Source: Microcoleus vaginatus PCC 9802
Lineage (GTDB): Bacteria > Cyanobacteriota > Cyanobacteriia > Cyanobacteriales > Microcoleaceae
NCBI GenBank assembly: GCA_022701275.1
Contig: CP031740.1
Span: 2,305,001-2,369,000 of the forward strand
Direction of reading: 5' to 3'
DNA length: 64,000 nucleotides
Shown here: in pieces, positions 37,989 through 45,260 of the stretch
Position numbering within the stretch: the first letter of the stretch is position 1
Layout: the number at the start of each line of letters is the position of its first letter
The notes under the pieces: model-generated
Told to the model about the DNA's origin: nothing
Seen by the model: only the letters and a program-made list of their open reading frames with translations
Database searches by the model: none
Program-made: the position numbers and the translations under genes

Positions 37989-38561
37989 GTGAAACTTTTA
38001 AGACTAGGACAAGCTACGCCGCTTTGTCACTCGACTTTTAACCAAATCAGCAACCATTTTGTAACAGATGTTTACAGATTATTCTTAGGAATTGCGTGGT
38101 ACACTGGGGAAAGACCAGGCGCGATATTAAAAATGGATGTTAACCACATCTACCAAAACCCTGTAACACGTCAACCGCGCGAAAAAGTTATCTATCCGGC
38201 TGCTAATCGCAAGGACAAACAAACGCGCGAACTAGACATCAACTGGAATCTTAAATTACTACTAAAGGCTTACCAGCCGCCGGAATCAGGCTTTTTATTC
38301 CCTTCTTTGTATCGCGCTGATAAGCATTTGAGTTCCCAAGCTGTAGATAAAGCTTTTAGGCGGGCGGTTAAGAAAGCTGGCTTAGAGCATCAAGGATTCT
38401 CGCTTTATTCGGCGCGGCGCGGGTTCATCACTCGGTTAAATGAGCAAGGATGCGATATTAAATTAATTCAACGCGCAACAGGTCACAGAAGTCTATCTTC
38501 ATTGGTGCGCTATATCGAAGTGTCAGAAGCTCAACTCAAAAATGCAATTGATAATTTTTAA
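37989..38561 (+). CDS. Small tyrosine recombinase/integrase
   Basis: 190 residues comprising only the catalytic domain. The Arg of box I is in TGERPGAIL, the box II region reads LYSARRGFITR (Tyr where His is usual, Arg kept), the following His is in ATGHRSLSS and the Tyr nucleophile in LVRYIEV. It could resolve multimers or invert DNA within the element; it is 9-10 kb from both element ends and no arm-type sites are seen, so it is probably not the integration enzyme. Confidence 0.85.
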   Translation: MKLLRLGQATPLCHSTFNQISNHFVTDVYRLFLGIAWYTGERPGAILKMDVNHIYQNPVTRQPREKVIYPAANRKDKQTRELDINWNLKLLLKAYQPPESGFLFPSLYRADKHLSSQAVDKAFRRAVKKAGLEHQGFSLYSARRGFITRLNEQGCDIKLIQRATGHRSLSSLVRYIEVSEAQLKNAIDNF

Positions 38562-38564
38562 ATT

Positions 38565-38906
38565 ATGACTTTAGTTAATTTAAGCCCCAGCGCTGTCGCC
38601 GTTAATATTGCCGAGGATATCCAAGGCGCTGATACCGTAACGGCTGTCAGTGCGCTTTCAACTGTAACCGTGGCTCTGGCGGCTAATGCTTCAAGGGCTT
38701 ATTATTCGATTTTTAATGCTGGCACTCAAACAGTTTATTTAAGAGAAAATGCGACGGTATCTGCAACGCTCTACAAGCATCCTATCCCTCCGAACCATTT
38801 ACTAGAGCGAGAGTTTACAGGGACGCGCTACACGGGGGTAGTTAGCGTGATAACCGCGAGCGGAACTTCTAACTTAATGGTTGCCGAAAGCTCGATCGTT
38901 CCCTAA
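38565..38906 (+). CDS. Small virion-like protein
   Basis: 113 residues, beta-rich and Ala/Thr-rich (ALSTVTVALAANASRAYYSIFNAG), like small proteins encoded next to tail genes in phages. It follows the recombinase by three bases and precedes the spike gene by two, so the three are one operon. Confidence 0.6.
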   Translation: MTLVNLSPSAVAVNIAEDIQGADTVTAVSALSTVTVALAANASRAYYSIFNAGTQTVYLRENATVSATLYKHPIPPNHLLEREFTGTRYTGVVSVITASGTSNLMVAESSIVP

Positions 38907-38908
38907 CT

Positions 38909-39619
38909 ATGAGTAAGATCACAAATCTCGGCCCGCCTGTAGCGTTGACTGATTCTGATATTCCAACGTCGATCGCCCGCGACGCTGAAGTAGCGACCCA
39001 AATAGCCGCACACGTAGCCGCGTCCAGTCCCCACGGCGCGCAAAATTTCACCCTTTCCACCAAGGCAATAGGACTAAGTTTAGGCATCATTCAAAGTAGT
39101 AACCCTGTTAATACTTGTGGCTTTGAAGTGCAAGCCACTAATAGCGATAGTGCCGCTTTTCTATCTTTTCACCGTCCCGGGTTTTTTGGCTGTCATATGG
39201 GCTTGTCTGCTGATAATCAACTAAAGATTGGCGGCTGGTCATATGGCACCGCTTCCTACAATATTTGGCACCAGGCTTACGGAACGCCTGTCTGGCAAAC
39301 CCCCAGCGATGCGACCCTCAAAGAAAATATTCGGCCGATTCCTTCAGCACTACAGTTGATTCTTGAGTGCAAACCCGTAAGCTTTCGTTATAACAAAATT
39401 ATTCGCAATCAAAAAGATTTTTTTGGCGATACTTTTCAGAGAGATAAAATTCATTACGGCTTTTTGGCTGACGAAGTACCACTACAGGATCTAGTCAGTC
39501 GGCGAGAGAATGGTTTTTTAGGATTAGATTATTTAGAATTCATTCCTTTTCTATGTCGTGCCATTCAAGAGATGCACGTTCAGATTACTGAGCTAAAGAC
39601 ACAGCTTAAGGATGCCTAA
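38909..39619 (+). CDS. Tail spike/fibre protein with S74 auto-chaperone
   Basis: The C-terminal 110 residues form a peptidase_S74 intramolecular chaperone: SDATLKENIRPI with the Ser/Lys dyad, and YGFLADEV. Such domains trimerise phage tail spikes and then cut themselves off. The N-terminal 120 residues are a beta-rich body. It is the clearest phage hallmark in the element. Confidence 0.85.
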   Translation: MSKITNLGPPVALTDSDIPTSIARDAEVATQIAAHVAASSPHGAQNFTLSTKAIGLSLGIIQSSNPVNTCGFEVQATNSDSAAFLSFHRPGFFGCHMGLSADNQLKIGGWSYGTASYNIWHQAYGTPVWQTPSDATLKENIRPIPSALQLILECKPVSFRYNKIIRNQKDFFGDTFQRDKIHYGFLADEVPLQDLVSRRENGFLGLDYLEFIPFLCRAIQEMHVQITELKTQLKDA

Positions 39620-39626
39620 TCAAGCG

Positions 39627-40235
39627 CTACCTACGAAGCGTAGCGGCAATTTCGGCGGGGGGGATTCCTGCTGCTAATTGCGATCGCACTTCGGCAACTT
39701 TCGCCTGGGCGATCGGGGAGTCGGTGTTGCCGCCCCTGATGTGAATGTGTCTTACTCGGCTGCCTTCTTTGTAAGACAGTCGGTAATACTCGCCGCTGCG
39801 GGCCGTGCCACGTGGGCGGTAAATCGAAACTGCATTGAGTGCTAAATACTCACCCTCGCCGGGGGGATTTGATTCTGTAACCGCAGGCTCAACAGGAGTT
39901 ACAGAATCATCAGCGGGCGGGGGTGTTGATTCTGTAACGGCAGGCTCAACCGGGGTTACAGAATCAATTTTCTCGGTGGGGGCGAGGGCGAGCCTCACTT
40001 CTTCGGGGTGCAGGTAATCCCACTGGCTCGCGAACGGATTCCAAAATTTGAGCAGTCCGTTGCTGGGATCGACTGCGTGGATTTTATAGGTGTGCCCACA
40101 TTTGACGTGTTTTGCGATCGTCGGCACTTTGCAAATTTTCACCCAATCGCCGGGCTTGTAAAAACTACCGATTTCTGCAGCAGTAGTATCAAAGAGTGAA
40201 AGTTGAGCGCTAACCATCTCTGTTGTAAGCTCCAT
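39627..40235 (-). CDS. Hypothetical cyanobacterial mobile-element protein, 202 residues
   Basis: N-terminal domain with YKPGDWVKI and HTYKIHAVD (a small barrel-like part), a Pro/Thr/Val linker made of two copies of DSVTPVEPAVTES, and a C-terminal domain YYRLSYKEGSRVRHIHIRGG with a helical end. The linker DNA is a tandem inverted repeat. Function unknown; DNA-binding is possible. Confidence 0.65.
   Translation of the reverse strand: MELTTEMVSAQLSLFDTTAAEIGSFYKPGDWVKICKVPTIAKHVKCGHTYKIHAVDPSNGLLKFWNPFASQWDYLHPEEVRLALAPTEKIDSVTPVEPAVTESTPPPADDSVTPVEPAVTESNPPGEGEYLALNAVSIYRPRGTARSGEYYRLSYKEGSRVRHIHIRGGNTDSPIAQAKVAEVRSQLAAGIPPAEIAATLRR
39871..39965. repeat. Tandem copies of an inverted repeat in coding sequence
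   Basis: GATTCTGTAAC ... GTTACAGAATC occurs twice (39871-39908 and 39928-39965), each able to form an 11-bp hairpin. It encodes the duplicated linker of the 202-residue protein. Confidence 0.85.
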
Positions 40236-40605
40236 CCCTTGTGCAGCCTGAAGTTTTTTCTATTTCCACAAGTTGCAAATCGGGAAATATGCAGCGCAGT
40301 TTGTCGTTGATGTAATCCAATTCCCAGCCCTCTATCTGGAGTTTTGGTTCACCGGGACAGTGAGCGCTGGTTTTAGTAAAATCCACTCCCTGCTGCTTGA
40401 GGTTTCTCTCGCAGATTTTGATGTACTCGTTAATCAGGCCGGTGAATTCAATAAATGTGTGGCAGTTGGTGGCAATCGCTTCACGGTAGTAGTTGTTTGC
40501 CGCAATCTTCATTGCCTCCAATATCTCCTCTGGGGTTTGGGGGGAGTCTGGGAGTTCTTTTCTAGCTCCTCCCAACAGAGATACAGCTTCCTCTTTCGTC
40601 AACAT
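40210..40605 (-). CDS. Hypothetical protein, 131 residues
   Basis: Helical soluble protein (LLGGARKELPDSP, then EAIATNCHTFIEFTGLINEYIK) with several cysteines. The start at 40605 fits the GAGGAATCA leader better than 40617. It overlaps the 202-residue gene's start by 26 bases. Function unknown. Confidence 0.6.
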   Translation of the reverse strand: MLTKEEAVSLLGGARKELPDSPQTPEEILEAMKIAANNYYREAIATNCHTFIEFTGLINEYIKICERNLKQQGVDFTKTSAHCPGEPKLQIEGWELDYINDKLRCIFPDLQLVEIEKTSGCTRDGAYNRDG

Positions 40606-40640
40606 TGATTCCTCCACATTTGGTGTCTAGTGTTGGTCTA

Positions 40641-40668
40641 GTAGCCGATCGCCCTTCACGACCGATCG
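40641..40668. repeat. Dispersed GATCG palindromic unit, copy 1
   Basis: CCGATCGCCCTTCACGACCGATCG, a pair of CGATCG palindromes around CCCTTCACGAC, lies between two cargo genes. Identical units are in 41187-41210 and 41938-41961. Confidence 0.8.
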
Positions 40669-40673
40669 CCCGT

Positions 40674-41153
40674 TTACATATCGAGTTCAAAACCTTCTCT
40701 CTCCAGATTCCGCTGGAGCTGGTACATCATCGCAGCACCGGCAGCTAAAGTTTTGGGGTCAATATCTTCATCGCCCGCCATAACTTCCGCCCTCTTGTAG
40801 CCAGTGCAGCGGCAGCCGAGGTTTTGCAGAAATCTGTCGCAGAATTCCTCGCACTGTTGCCAAGGTTCCTCCTCGACTCCCTCCGGCACCATAATGTCGG
40901 CTTCTGGATTCCAGCCGAGTTCTAGCACTTTGTAAGTTTCGGAATTTTCGCTAAACAGGTTTTGCAATTGTCGCGCTGTGTCGATCGCAATCTTGGTAAA
41001 TTCATCATCCACAATGCCGGGGTGACGAGTTGCCAGTTGAATGTGGCTGATAATTGCGATCGCTGCTAGCGGTGGAAGTAATACCGTTGCGGGCGGCAAG
41101 TCCTGCATCGCGTTCATTTCGTCGGTGTATTTCTTTAGGTCGGGAGGTTTCAT
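40674..41153 (-). CDS. Hypothetical protein, 159 residues
   Basis: Starts MKPPDLKKYTDEMN. One hydrophobic stretch (TVLLPPLAAIAIISHIQLA) and a soluble acidic rest. Its first codons are duplicated as a vestige at 41893-41925. Function unknown. Confidence 0.6.
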   Translation of the reverse strand: MKPPDLKKYTDEMNAMQDLPPATVLLPPLAAIAIISHIQLATRHPGIVDDEFTKIAIDTARQLQNLFSENSETYKVLELGWNPEADIMVPEGVEEEPWQQCEEFCDRFLQNLGCRCTGYKRAEVMAGDEDIDPKTLAAGAAMMYQLQRNLEREGFELDM

Positions 41154-42005
41154 TGTGTCTACAAGTTGTTTACAAATTGTCTACAGCCGATCGCCCTTCA
41201 CGACCGATCGACAGATTGTCTTACTGGTGACTTACAGCATCCCTGACTTCTCTAGATTGGTTGTCTAGTAGCAGCCGATCGCACTTCGAGCCCGCTCGCT
41301 CTCAGGGCAAAGGTAAGAACTTCGAGTAAAACCAGCTTAATCGGAATAATAAAAGTCGGAAAAATCCCGGAGCAAACGTTTGAGGCTTCTTTGGTTAATA
41401 GGAAGCGCTACATTGAGCGAGCAATGACCTTCCCATTGATTGCTAAAATTCAAACCCAAAGTTAAGGCAGCCATAATCAAACATCCATTGGAGATGTAAG
41501 AACTTCGTACAGGAGAAAGCTCAAGTTTTTCCTGAGTACGACGCCACCAATTTTCGGCTCCGTGCTTGTATCCGTAACTAGAGTGACGCCTGTTAAGCGT
41601 TTTAGTAAATTCAAGTCGCGAAAGCCAATAGCGAGAACGGTAGACCTGATCCAAGTAGTCCTCATTCTTCCATTGGTTTACATTCCAAGTGGTGTTTGTA
41701 ATCCGCATTGAGGAGCAATGCCTCAGCCAAGACAATTCGTTATCGAAATATCCGTGATAATTTGACCAAGGATGCTTCTTTGCTGCCGCTCGTACTTTTA
41801 TCCATTCGGAACGAAAGTCGATTGCTGGCAAAAAAGGAAAGTCATATTCACTGAGATATTTTGTGGTCATGTTACCTCGCTACTAATTGAATTTCTTCAG
41901 GTCGGGAGTTTTCACTGTGTCTACAAATTGTCTACAGCCGATCGCCCTTCACGACCGATCGGCAGATTGTCTTACTGTCTTACTGGTGACTTACAGCATC
42001 CCTGA
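41131..42005. repeat. Direct repeat flanking the 177-residue gene
   Basis: About 115 bases recur at 41131-41248 and 41893-42005. Each copy holds, in order on the minus strand, the 3' end of HU (DAVSHQ-stop), the GATCG palindromic unit and the start of the 159-residue gene (KPPDLKK or KTPDLKK). The copy at 42005 is joined to the full HU gene, that at 41131 to the full 159-residue gene, so the gene between them arrived by a segmental duplication or insertion. Confidence 0.85.
41337..41870 (-). CDS. Hypothetical protein, 177 residues
   Basis: Aromatic and basic soluble protein (HPWSNYHGYFDNELSWLRHC, NWWRRTQEKLELSPVRSSYIS). It is bracketed by the direct repeats described at 41131-42005, hence a late addition between the HU gene and the 159-residue gene. 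No family recognised. Confidence 0.6.
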   Translation of the reverse strand: MTTKYLSEYDFPFLPAIDFRSEWIKVRAAAKKHPWSNYHGYFDNELSWLRHCSSMRITNTTWNVNQWKNEDYLDQVYRSRYWLSRLEFTKTLNRRHSSYGYKHGAENWWRRTQEKLELSPVRSSYISNGCLIMAALTLGLNFSNQWEGHCSLNVALPINQRSLKRLLRDFSDFYYSD

Positions 42006-42258
42006 ACTGCTTGCCTGCTGAAAATGCAGGAATTGTAGTTGCTGGAATTTCCATCTTCTCCCCGGTCTTGGGGTTGCGGCATTCCCTAGCTTTCCGCTCT
42101 CTCGCTTCCCAAGAGCCGAAACCTACCAGAGTTACTTTCTCGCCACCGGAGACAGTTTCCATAATTACCTCGAAGCCGGCACTTAACACGGCATCTGCCT
42201 GCTTTTTCGTTACGCTGGCCTTTTCTGCTACTGCATCAATTAATTGTCCTTTGTTCAT
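41980..42258 (-). CDS. HU-family DNA-binding protein
   Basis: 92 residues with the full HU fold: MNKGQLIDAVAEKA, VTLVGFGSWEARERKAR and the beta-arm tip RNPKTGEKMEIPAT, ending PAFSAGKQFRDAV. HU bends DNA and assists replication, recombination and repression. A copy carried on the element may package its DNA or support recombination; the cell will have its own HU. Confidence 0.93.
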   Translation of the reverse strand: MNKGQLIDAVAEKASVTKKQADAVLSAGFEVIMETVSGGEKVTLVGFGSWEARERKARECRNPKTGEKMEIPATTIPAFSAGKQFRDAVSHQ

Positions 42259-42361
42259 AAGTGCGATCGCCCCTAACGACTAATAACTAATGACTAATAT
42301 CTAACGCAAAACCAGCACCCGAGGGCGACATTTTGAGCAAATGCGGGCGACTCTTGCTAGT

Positions 42362-42775
42362 TCAGCAAAATACCAAGTCCAAATCGCTGCACAGGAGGCT
42401 AACTAAGCGCTGTTGTTTAACACAATTGGGATATACCTTAAATCCACCGTCCTCTGCTTCAATTTCAATGTCACAAGAGCGAAAAGCATTGATCACATAA
42501 TTGATAATTTCTGGATCACGCTCTTCTGGGCCCATGAAACATATGTTCGTTAGGCGATCGCCTCTAGTGAATAGTTTTTCTAGTGCAGTTAATGCTTCCA
42601 AGGCTTCATCGCAGCAATTGAATGTTCTCATGTGTCTTCGCAAGCTACTAGCGGTTGTGCCGGTCCAGTTTGACAATATAGAGAAGCTGTCGCGAGCTAA
42701 ATCGCCAAACGGACTATCTTCTTCTAGGTAAGTTCTCAAAAAAGCCCGAAAACTTTTAGTTTCATTCGTTGCCAT
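42362..42775 (-). CDS. Hypothetical protein with SAM-like/YozE-like N-terminus
   Basis: 137 residues. The beginning (FRAFLRTYLEEDSPFGDLARD ... LRRHMRTF) resembles the small helical YozE/SAM-like fold that sits near DNA-linked proteins. The rest is mixed (EIEAEDGGFKVYPN). Similarity judged by eye only. Confidence 0.5.
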   Translation of the reverse strand: MATNETKSFRAFLRTYLEEDSPFGDLARDSFSILSNWTGTTASSLRRHMRTFNCCDEALEALTALEKLFTRGDRLTNICFMGPEERDPEIINYVINAFRSCDIEIEAEDGGFKVYPNCVKQQRLVSLLCSDLDLVFC

Positions 42776-42855
42776 ACGTCTGCTTCACTTAATTCGTTAT
42801 TAACGCAGTAATGCAAAACCAGCACTCCTTGTGGGGGCGCTGGTTTCTGTTGCGA

Positions 42856-43290
42856 TTATTCTGCGAGGTTTTCCCCGCCGTTAGTGGTGGATGACTGTGT
42901 TTGTTGCTGTTGCCGCTGCGCTTCTTGCCAGCGGCGCATCTCTTGCTGTTGCTGCTGCTGCAACTCCTTCAGTTTGATTAAGTTATCGAGCTTTTGCTTA
43001 TATTCTTCAGCTTCTGAACGATACCAAACGATGCACTCCTGCGACTTGACCCACTGCTTTCTAGCATCGTCGATTAGCTGGTCAATAACTCCCCCAAAGG
43101 GGTCGAAATCTCCAATTCCCTCCGTGCCAATTTCTCGATCAAGTGTGAGGGACTGACCCCCAACCCGTGCGCCAACTCCCGAAAGAGCCTCGCCCCCGTC
43201 GGCGTGAGAGTAAACATCTTGTTTTTCTTCAGTTCGCCATACTCCAACTGTTGAGCCTTCTTGACTTTGACCATGTTCTTGATGATTCAT
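42856..43290 (-). CDS. Coiled-coil protein; C-terminal part of a probable frameshifted gene
   Basis: Only about the last 85 residues (FGGVIDQLIDDARKQW ... LKELQQQQQQEMRRWQEA) look like protein, a Gln-rich coiled coil. The N-terminal 60 overlap the ribbon-helix-helix frame (43074-43274) and look like its shadow. A -1 shift in the TTTGGGGG run near 43100 would fuse the two parts into one regulator. Whether this is programmed, an error or two overlapping genes is open. Confidence 0.55.
   Translation of the reverse strand: MNHQEHGQSQEGSTVGVWRTEEKQDVYSHADGGEALSGVGARVGGQSLTLDREIGTEGIGDFDPFGGVIDQLIDDARKQWVKSQECIVWYRSEAEEYKQKLDNLIKLKELQQQQQQEMRRWQEAQRQQQQTQSSTTNGGENLAE
43074..43274 (-). CDS. Ribbon-helix-helix-like regulator
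   Basis: 66 residues; FTLTPTGARLFRELAHGLGVSPSHLIEKLARREL is the beta-strand plus two helices of small RHH-type regulators common on cyanobacterial plasmids. Three palindromic operator-like sites lie just upstream, so autorepression is likely. Confidence 0.65.
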   Translation of the reverse strand: MVKVKKAQQLEYGELKKNKMFTLTPTGARLFRELAHGLGVSPSHLIEKLARRELEISTPLGELLTS

Positions 43291-43316
43291 AACGTCTTCC
43301 TTAAGAGATTAGCAAA

Positions 43317-43383
43317 GTCACATATGCGATGTTGACATTTACACATATGTGACTTTATGATAGACCAAAGTCACGTATGTGAC
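43317..43383. promoter_or_regulatory. Operator cluster with sigma-70 promoter
   Basis: Three copies of the palindrome GTCACRTATGTGAC: a half-changed one at 43317-43329, CACATATGTG within 43341-43353 and a full one at 43370-43383. On the plus strand TTGACA (43332-43337) and TATGAT (43356-43361) with 18 bases between form a strong promoter for the gene at 43442. Its spacer holds the middle operator, so binding would block it. The divergent RHH gene is the natural repressor. Confidence 0.75.
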
Positions 43384-43441
43384 AAGATTGCAGAGTTCAC
43401 CCCTGATGTTGGCGGGTGGGTAACTCCCACCCTTTCCCCTT

Positions 43442-44722
43442 ATGCACTACACGCTCGAAGAACTGAAACAGAAAAACCTCAAGGAACTGAAGGAAATCGG
43501 CTATCAGCTCAACGTACTCCCGGAGGACGATCGGCGGTATGCCCGGAACTGGGTTAAGGCACTCGTTGGCAAACAGCCCCCGCTGCTGCAACTGCTGGAA
43601 GCTTCCCCGGTGGCGGAAGAAGTCGAACCAGTCCAGGAGCCGATCGAAATTCAAGCCCAGGAGTCGCCACTAGAATCCAATTTTGGCCGCATCGTCTACC
43701 CCAAACCGGCCACTAAGCCGATCGCACAAAATGCAGAAACTCAACCCCAACTCGCCAGAACAGAAGGTGCTGATGTACATCACCGGCGCTCTCATCCCGC
43801 CCAATCAGTTCGAGATAGCAATGGCGCTCAAGCTGAAGCACTGGGAAGCGAAGAAGGCGATCGAGTTCTGGCAGTGGCAGGGAATCATCAAGCAGGTCGA
43901 GGGGGAGTTTTACCCGATCAGTCAACTCAATTAACCACCCTCACAGAAGGCGAACGCCCGCCCAACCGTGGCGACAACGGCCGCGACAGACTCGAAAATG
44001 AGGCAAAAGTGAGCCAAAGTGCGATCGTACAAGCGGCCAAAAATTCCCCCGGTGTTTGCTGCTACTGCACGTCTCCCGAATACGCTTCGCTTCGCAATCA
44101 ATCGTATCGGTGTTATGTCTGCGAACCTGAGACTTCGCCGCTTACTCTTTCCCCTAAATTCCTCGCCACCTACCCGCCCTACTTCGGGGATGTTCACTAC
44201 AAAGCAGAGGAAGACACCGGACAACTCAACTTACTCGAACCGGTGACAGACGACGAACCGCCTGACCCCGACGATTTCCCCGGCATCGATGCGTTCCGCG
44301 AGGCGATGGCTCGCTGGGATGCCGAAAACGCCGAAGCCCTGACTATATCTATGGATTCGATGTGTGAGTGGGCACCGTGTCCTGATGAGTGGTACGAGCC
44401 AGAAGCCGGAATTATGCCGCTAAAACCTTCCTCCATGCACGAAAGTTCCAGCACTTCCCAATTCCTGATTCCTGTTTTTGATGCTTGGTGCGATCGCACA
44501 AACCGACAAATCGACACCGACGAACCGCCCGACACAGGGATTTTTGCTCGGTTGCCCAAGCCCAAACCTCCCAGCTTTCCGCCGATGGCGAGTGCTTTAA
44601 AGCAAATCGCATACCAATCACACACCAGTCACATACCAGTCACATACCAAACAGGTACTTGTCGCGTCGCCGCTGGCAGCAGTCAGCCCGGGCGAGCTCC
44701 TCCGGGAGGTGATGCTATGTAG
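43442..44722 (+). CDS. SAP-like / zinc-ribbon mobile-element protein
   Basis: The N-terminal 45 residues (YTLEELKQKNLKELKEIGYQL) resemble a SAP-like DNA-binding fold typical of cyanobacterial plasmid and phage proteins. A zinc-ribbon-like CCYC...CYVC pair is near residue 205. The part from about 97 to 165 looks like a frame shadow of the small ORF at 43731 and may be poorly structured. The remainder is acidic. Function unknown; replication or maintenance is possible. Confidence 0.6.
   Translation: MHYTLEELKQKNLKELKEIGYQLNVLPEDDRRYARNWVKALVGKQPPLLQLLEASPVAEEVEPVQEPIEIQAQESPLESNFGRIVYPKPATKPIAQNAETQPQLARTEGADVHHRRSHPAQSVRDSNGAQAEALGSEEGDRVLAVAGNHQAGRGGVLPDQSTQLTTLTEGERPPNRGDNGRDRLENEAKVSQSAIVQAAKNSPGVCCYCTSPEYASLRNQSYRCYVCEPETSPLTLSPKFLATYPPYFGDVHYKAEEDTGQLNLLEPVTDDEPPDPDDFPGIDAFREAMARWDAENAEALTISMDSMCEWAPCPDEWYEPEAGIMPLKPSSMHESSSTSQFLIPVFDAWCDRTNRQIDTDEPPDTGIFARLPKPKPPSFPPMASALKQIAYQSHTSHIPVTYQTGTCRVAAGSSQPGRAPPGGDAM
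43731..43934 (+). CDS. Overlapping winged-helix-like ORF, 67 residues
   Basis: In the +1 frame inside the SAP-like gene, MQKLNPNSPEQKVLMYITG, then PPNQFEIAMALKLKHWEAKKAIEFWQWQGIIKQV, has the look of a small winged helix, far more protein-like than the overlapping frame. Either an internal gene or evidence of a frameshift in the larger gene. Confidence 0.55.
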   Translation: MQKLNPNSPEQKVLMYITGALIPPNQFEIAMALKLKHWEAKKAIEFWQWQGIIKQVEGEFYPISQLN

Positions 44723-44842
44723 CAGCTATTTGCTTTTTACAAGCGTTTTGAACTTTATCACCCTTCTGAATCTGAACAGCGCGATCGTCTTTGATACTTT
44801 TGGCGATCGCTTCCTCCCTACCAATTACCCAAAATTAAAACC

Positions 44843-45256
44843 ATGACAACTCATCTATCAATCACCATCCCCGTTTATAAAAAAGACCGCTGGGATAGAA
44901 CTGAACGCGACGGAAAACTTGAGGTTAGCAGCGATGTAGATTCCTTGTCAGAGGGCTATGAGGCGTTAAAGCAACAGTTAGACCAACTGCTGGCAGAGTT
45001 AGACGCTCAAAACCGTTTAGCCGAAAATGCCCTCGTGCTAGACCATCAAATCCAGCAAAAAGCCTACACTCTCAAGCGCCTCACCGACGACATAGAGCGA
45101 GCAACTCAGCATTACAACGACTTGAAAGTATTGTTAAAAGCCTTGGGAATTGACCCTCAGCAATCTCGCTTAACTTTTGATAAAGATCTGCTGTTAAATG
45201 CAGCATCCGTCGCAGAAGTTGAAGTGGTTACAAGCAAGCTAGGCGACGAATTTTAA
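44843..45256 (+). CDS. Coiled-coil hypothetical protein, 137 residues
   Basis: Residues 35-100 are a coiled coil (EALKQQLDQLLAELDAQNRLAENALVLDHQ). No membrane segment or known domain. It precedes the ParB-like gene by four bases and is in its operon. Confidence 0.6.
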   Translation: MTTHLSITIPVYKKDRWDRTERDGKLEVSSDVDSLSEGYEALKQQLDQLLAELDAQNRLAENALVLDHQIQQKAYTLKRLTDDIERATQHYNDLKVLLKALGIDPQQSRLTFDKDLLLNAASVAEVEVVTSKLGDEF

Positions 45257-45260
45257 AACA

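Noticed and set aside
37989-38561. Tyrosine recombinase as the integrase of the 19-kb element
   Set aside because: It is far from both ends, and the junctions are explained by the IS110-type enzyme and its RNA.
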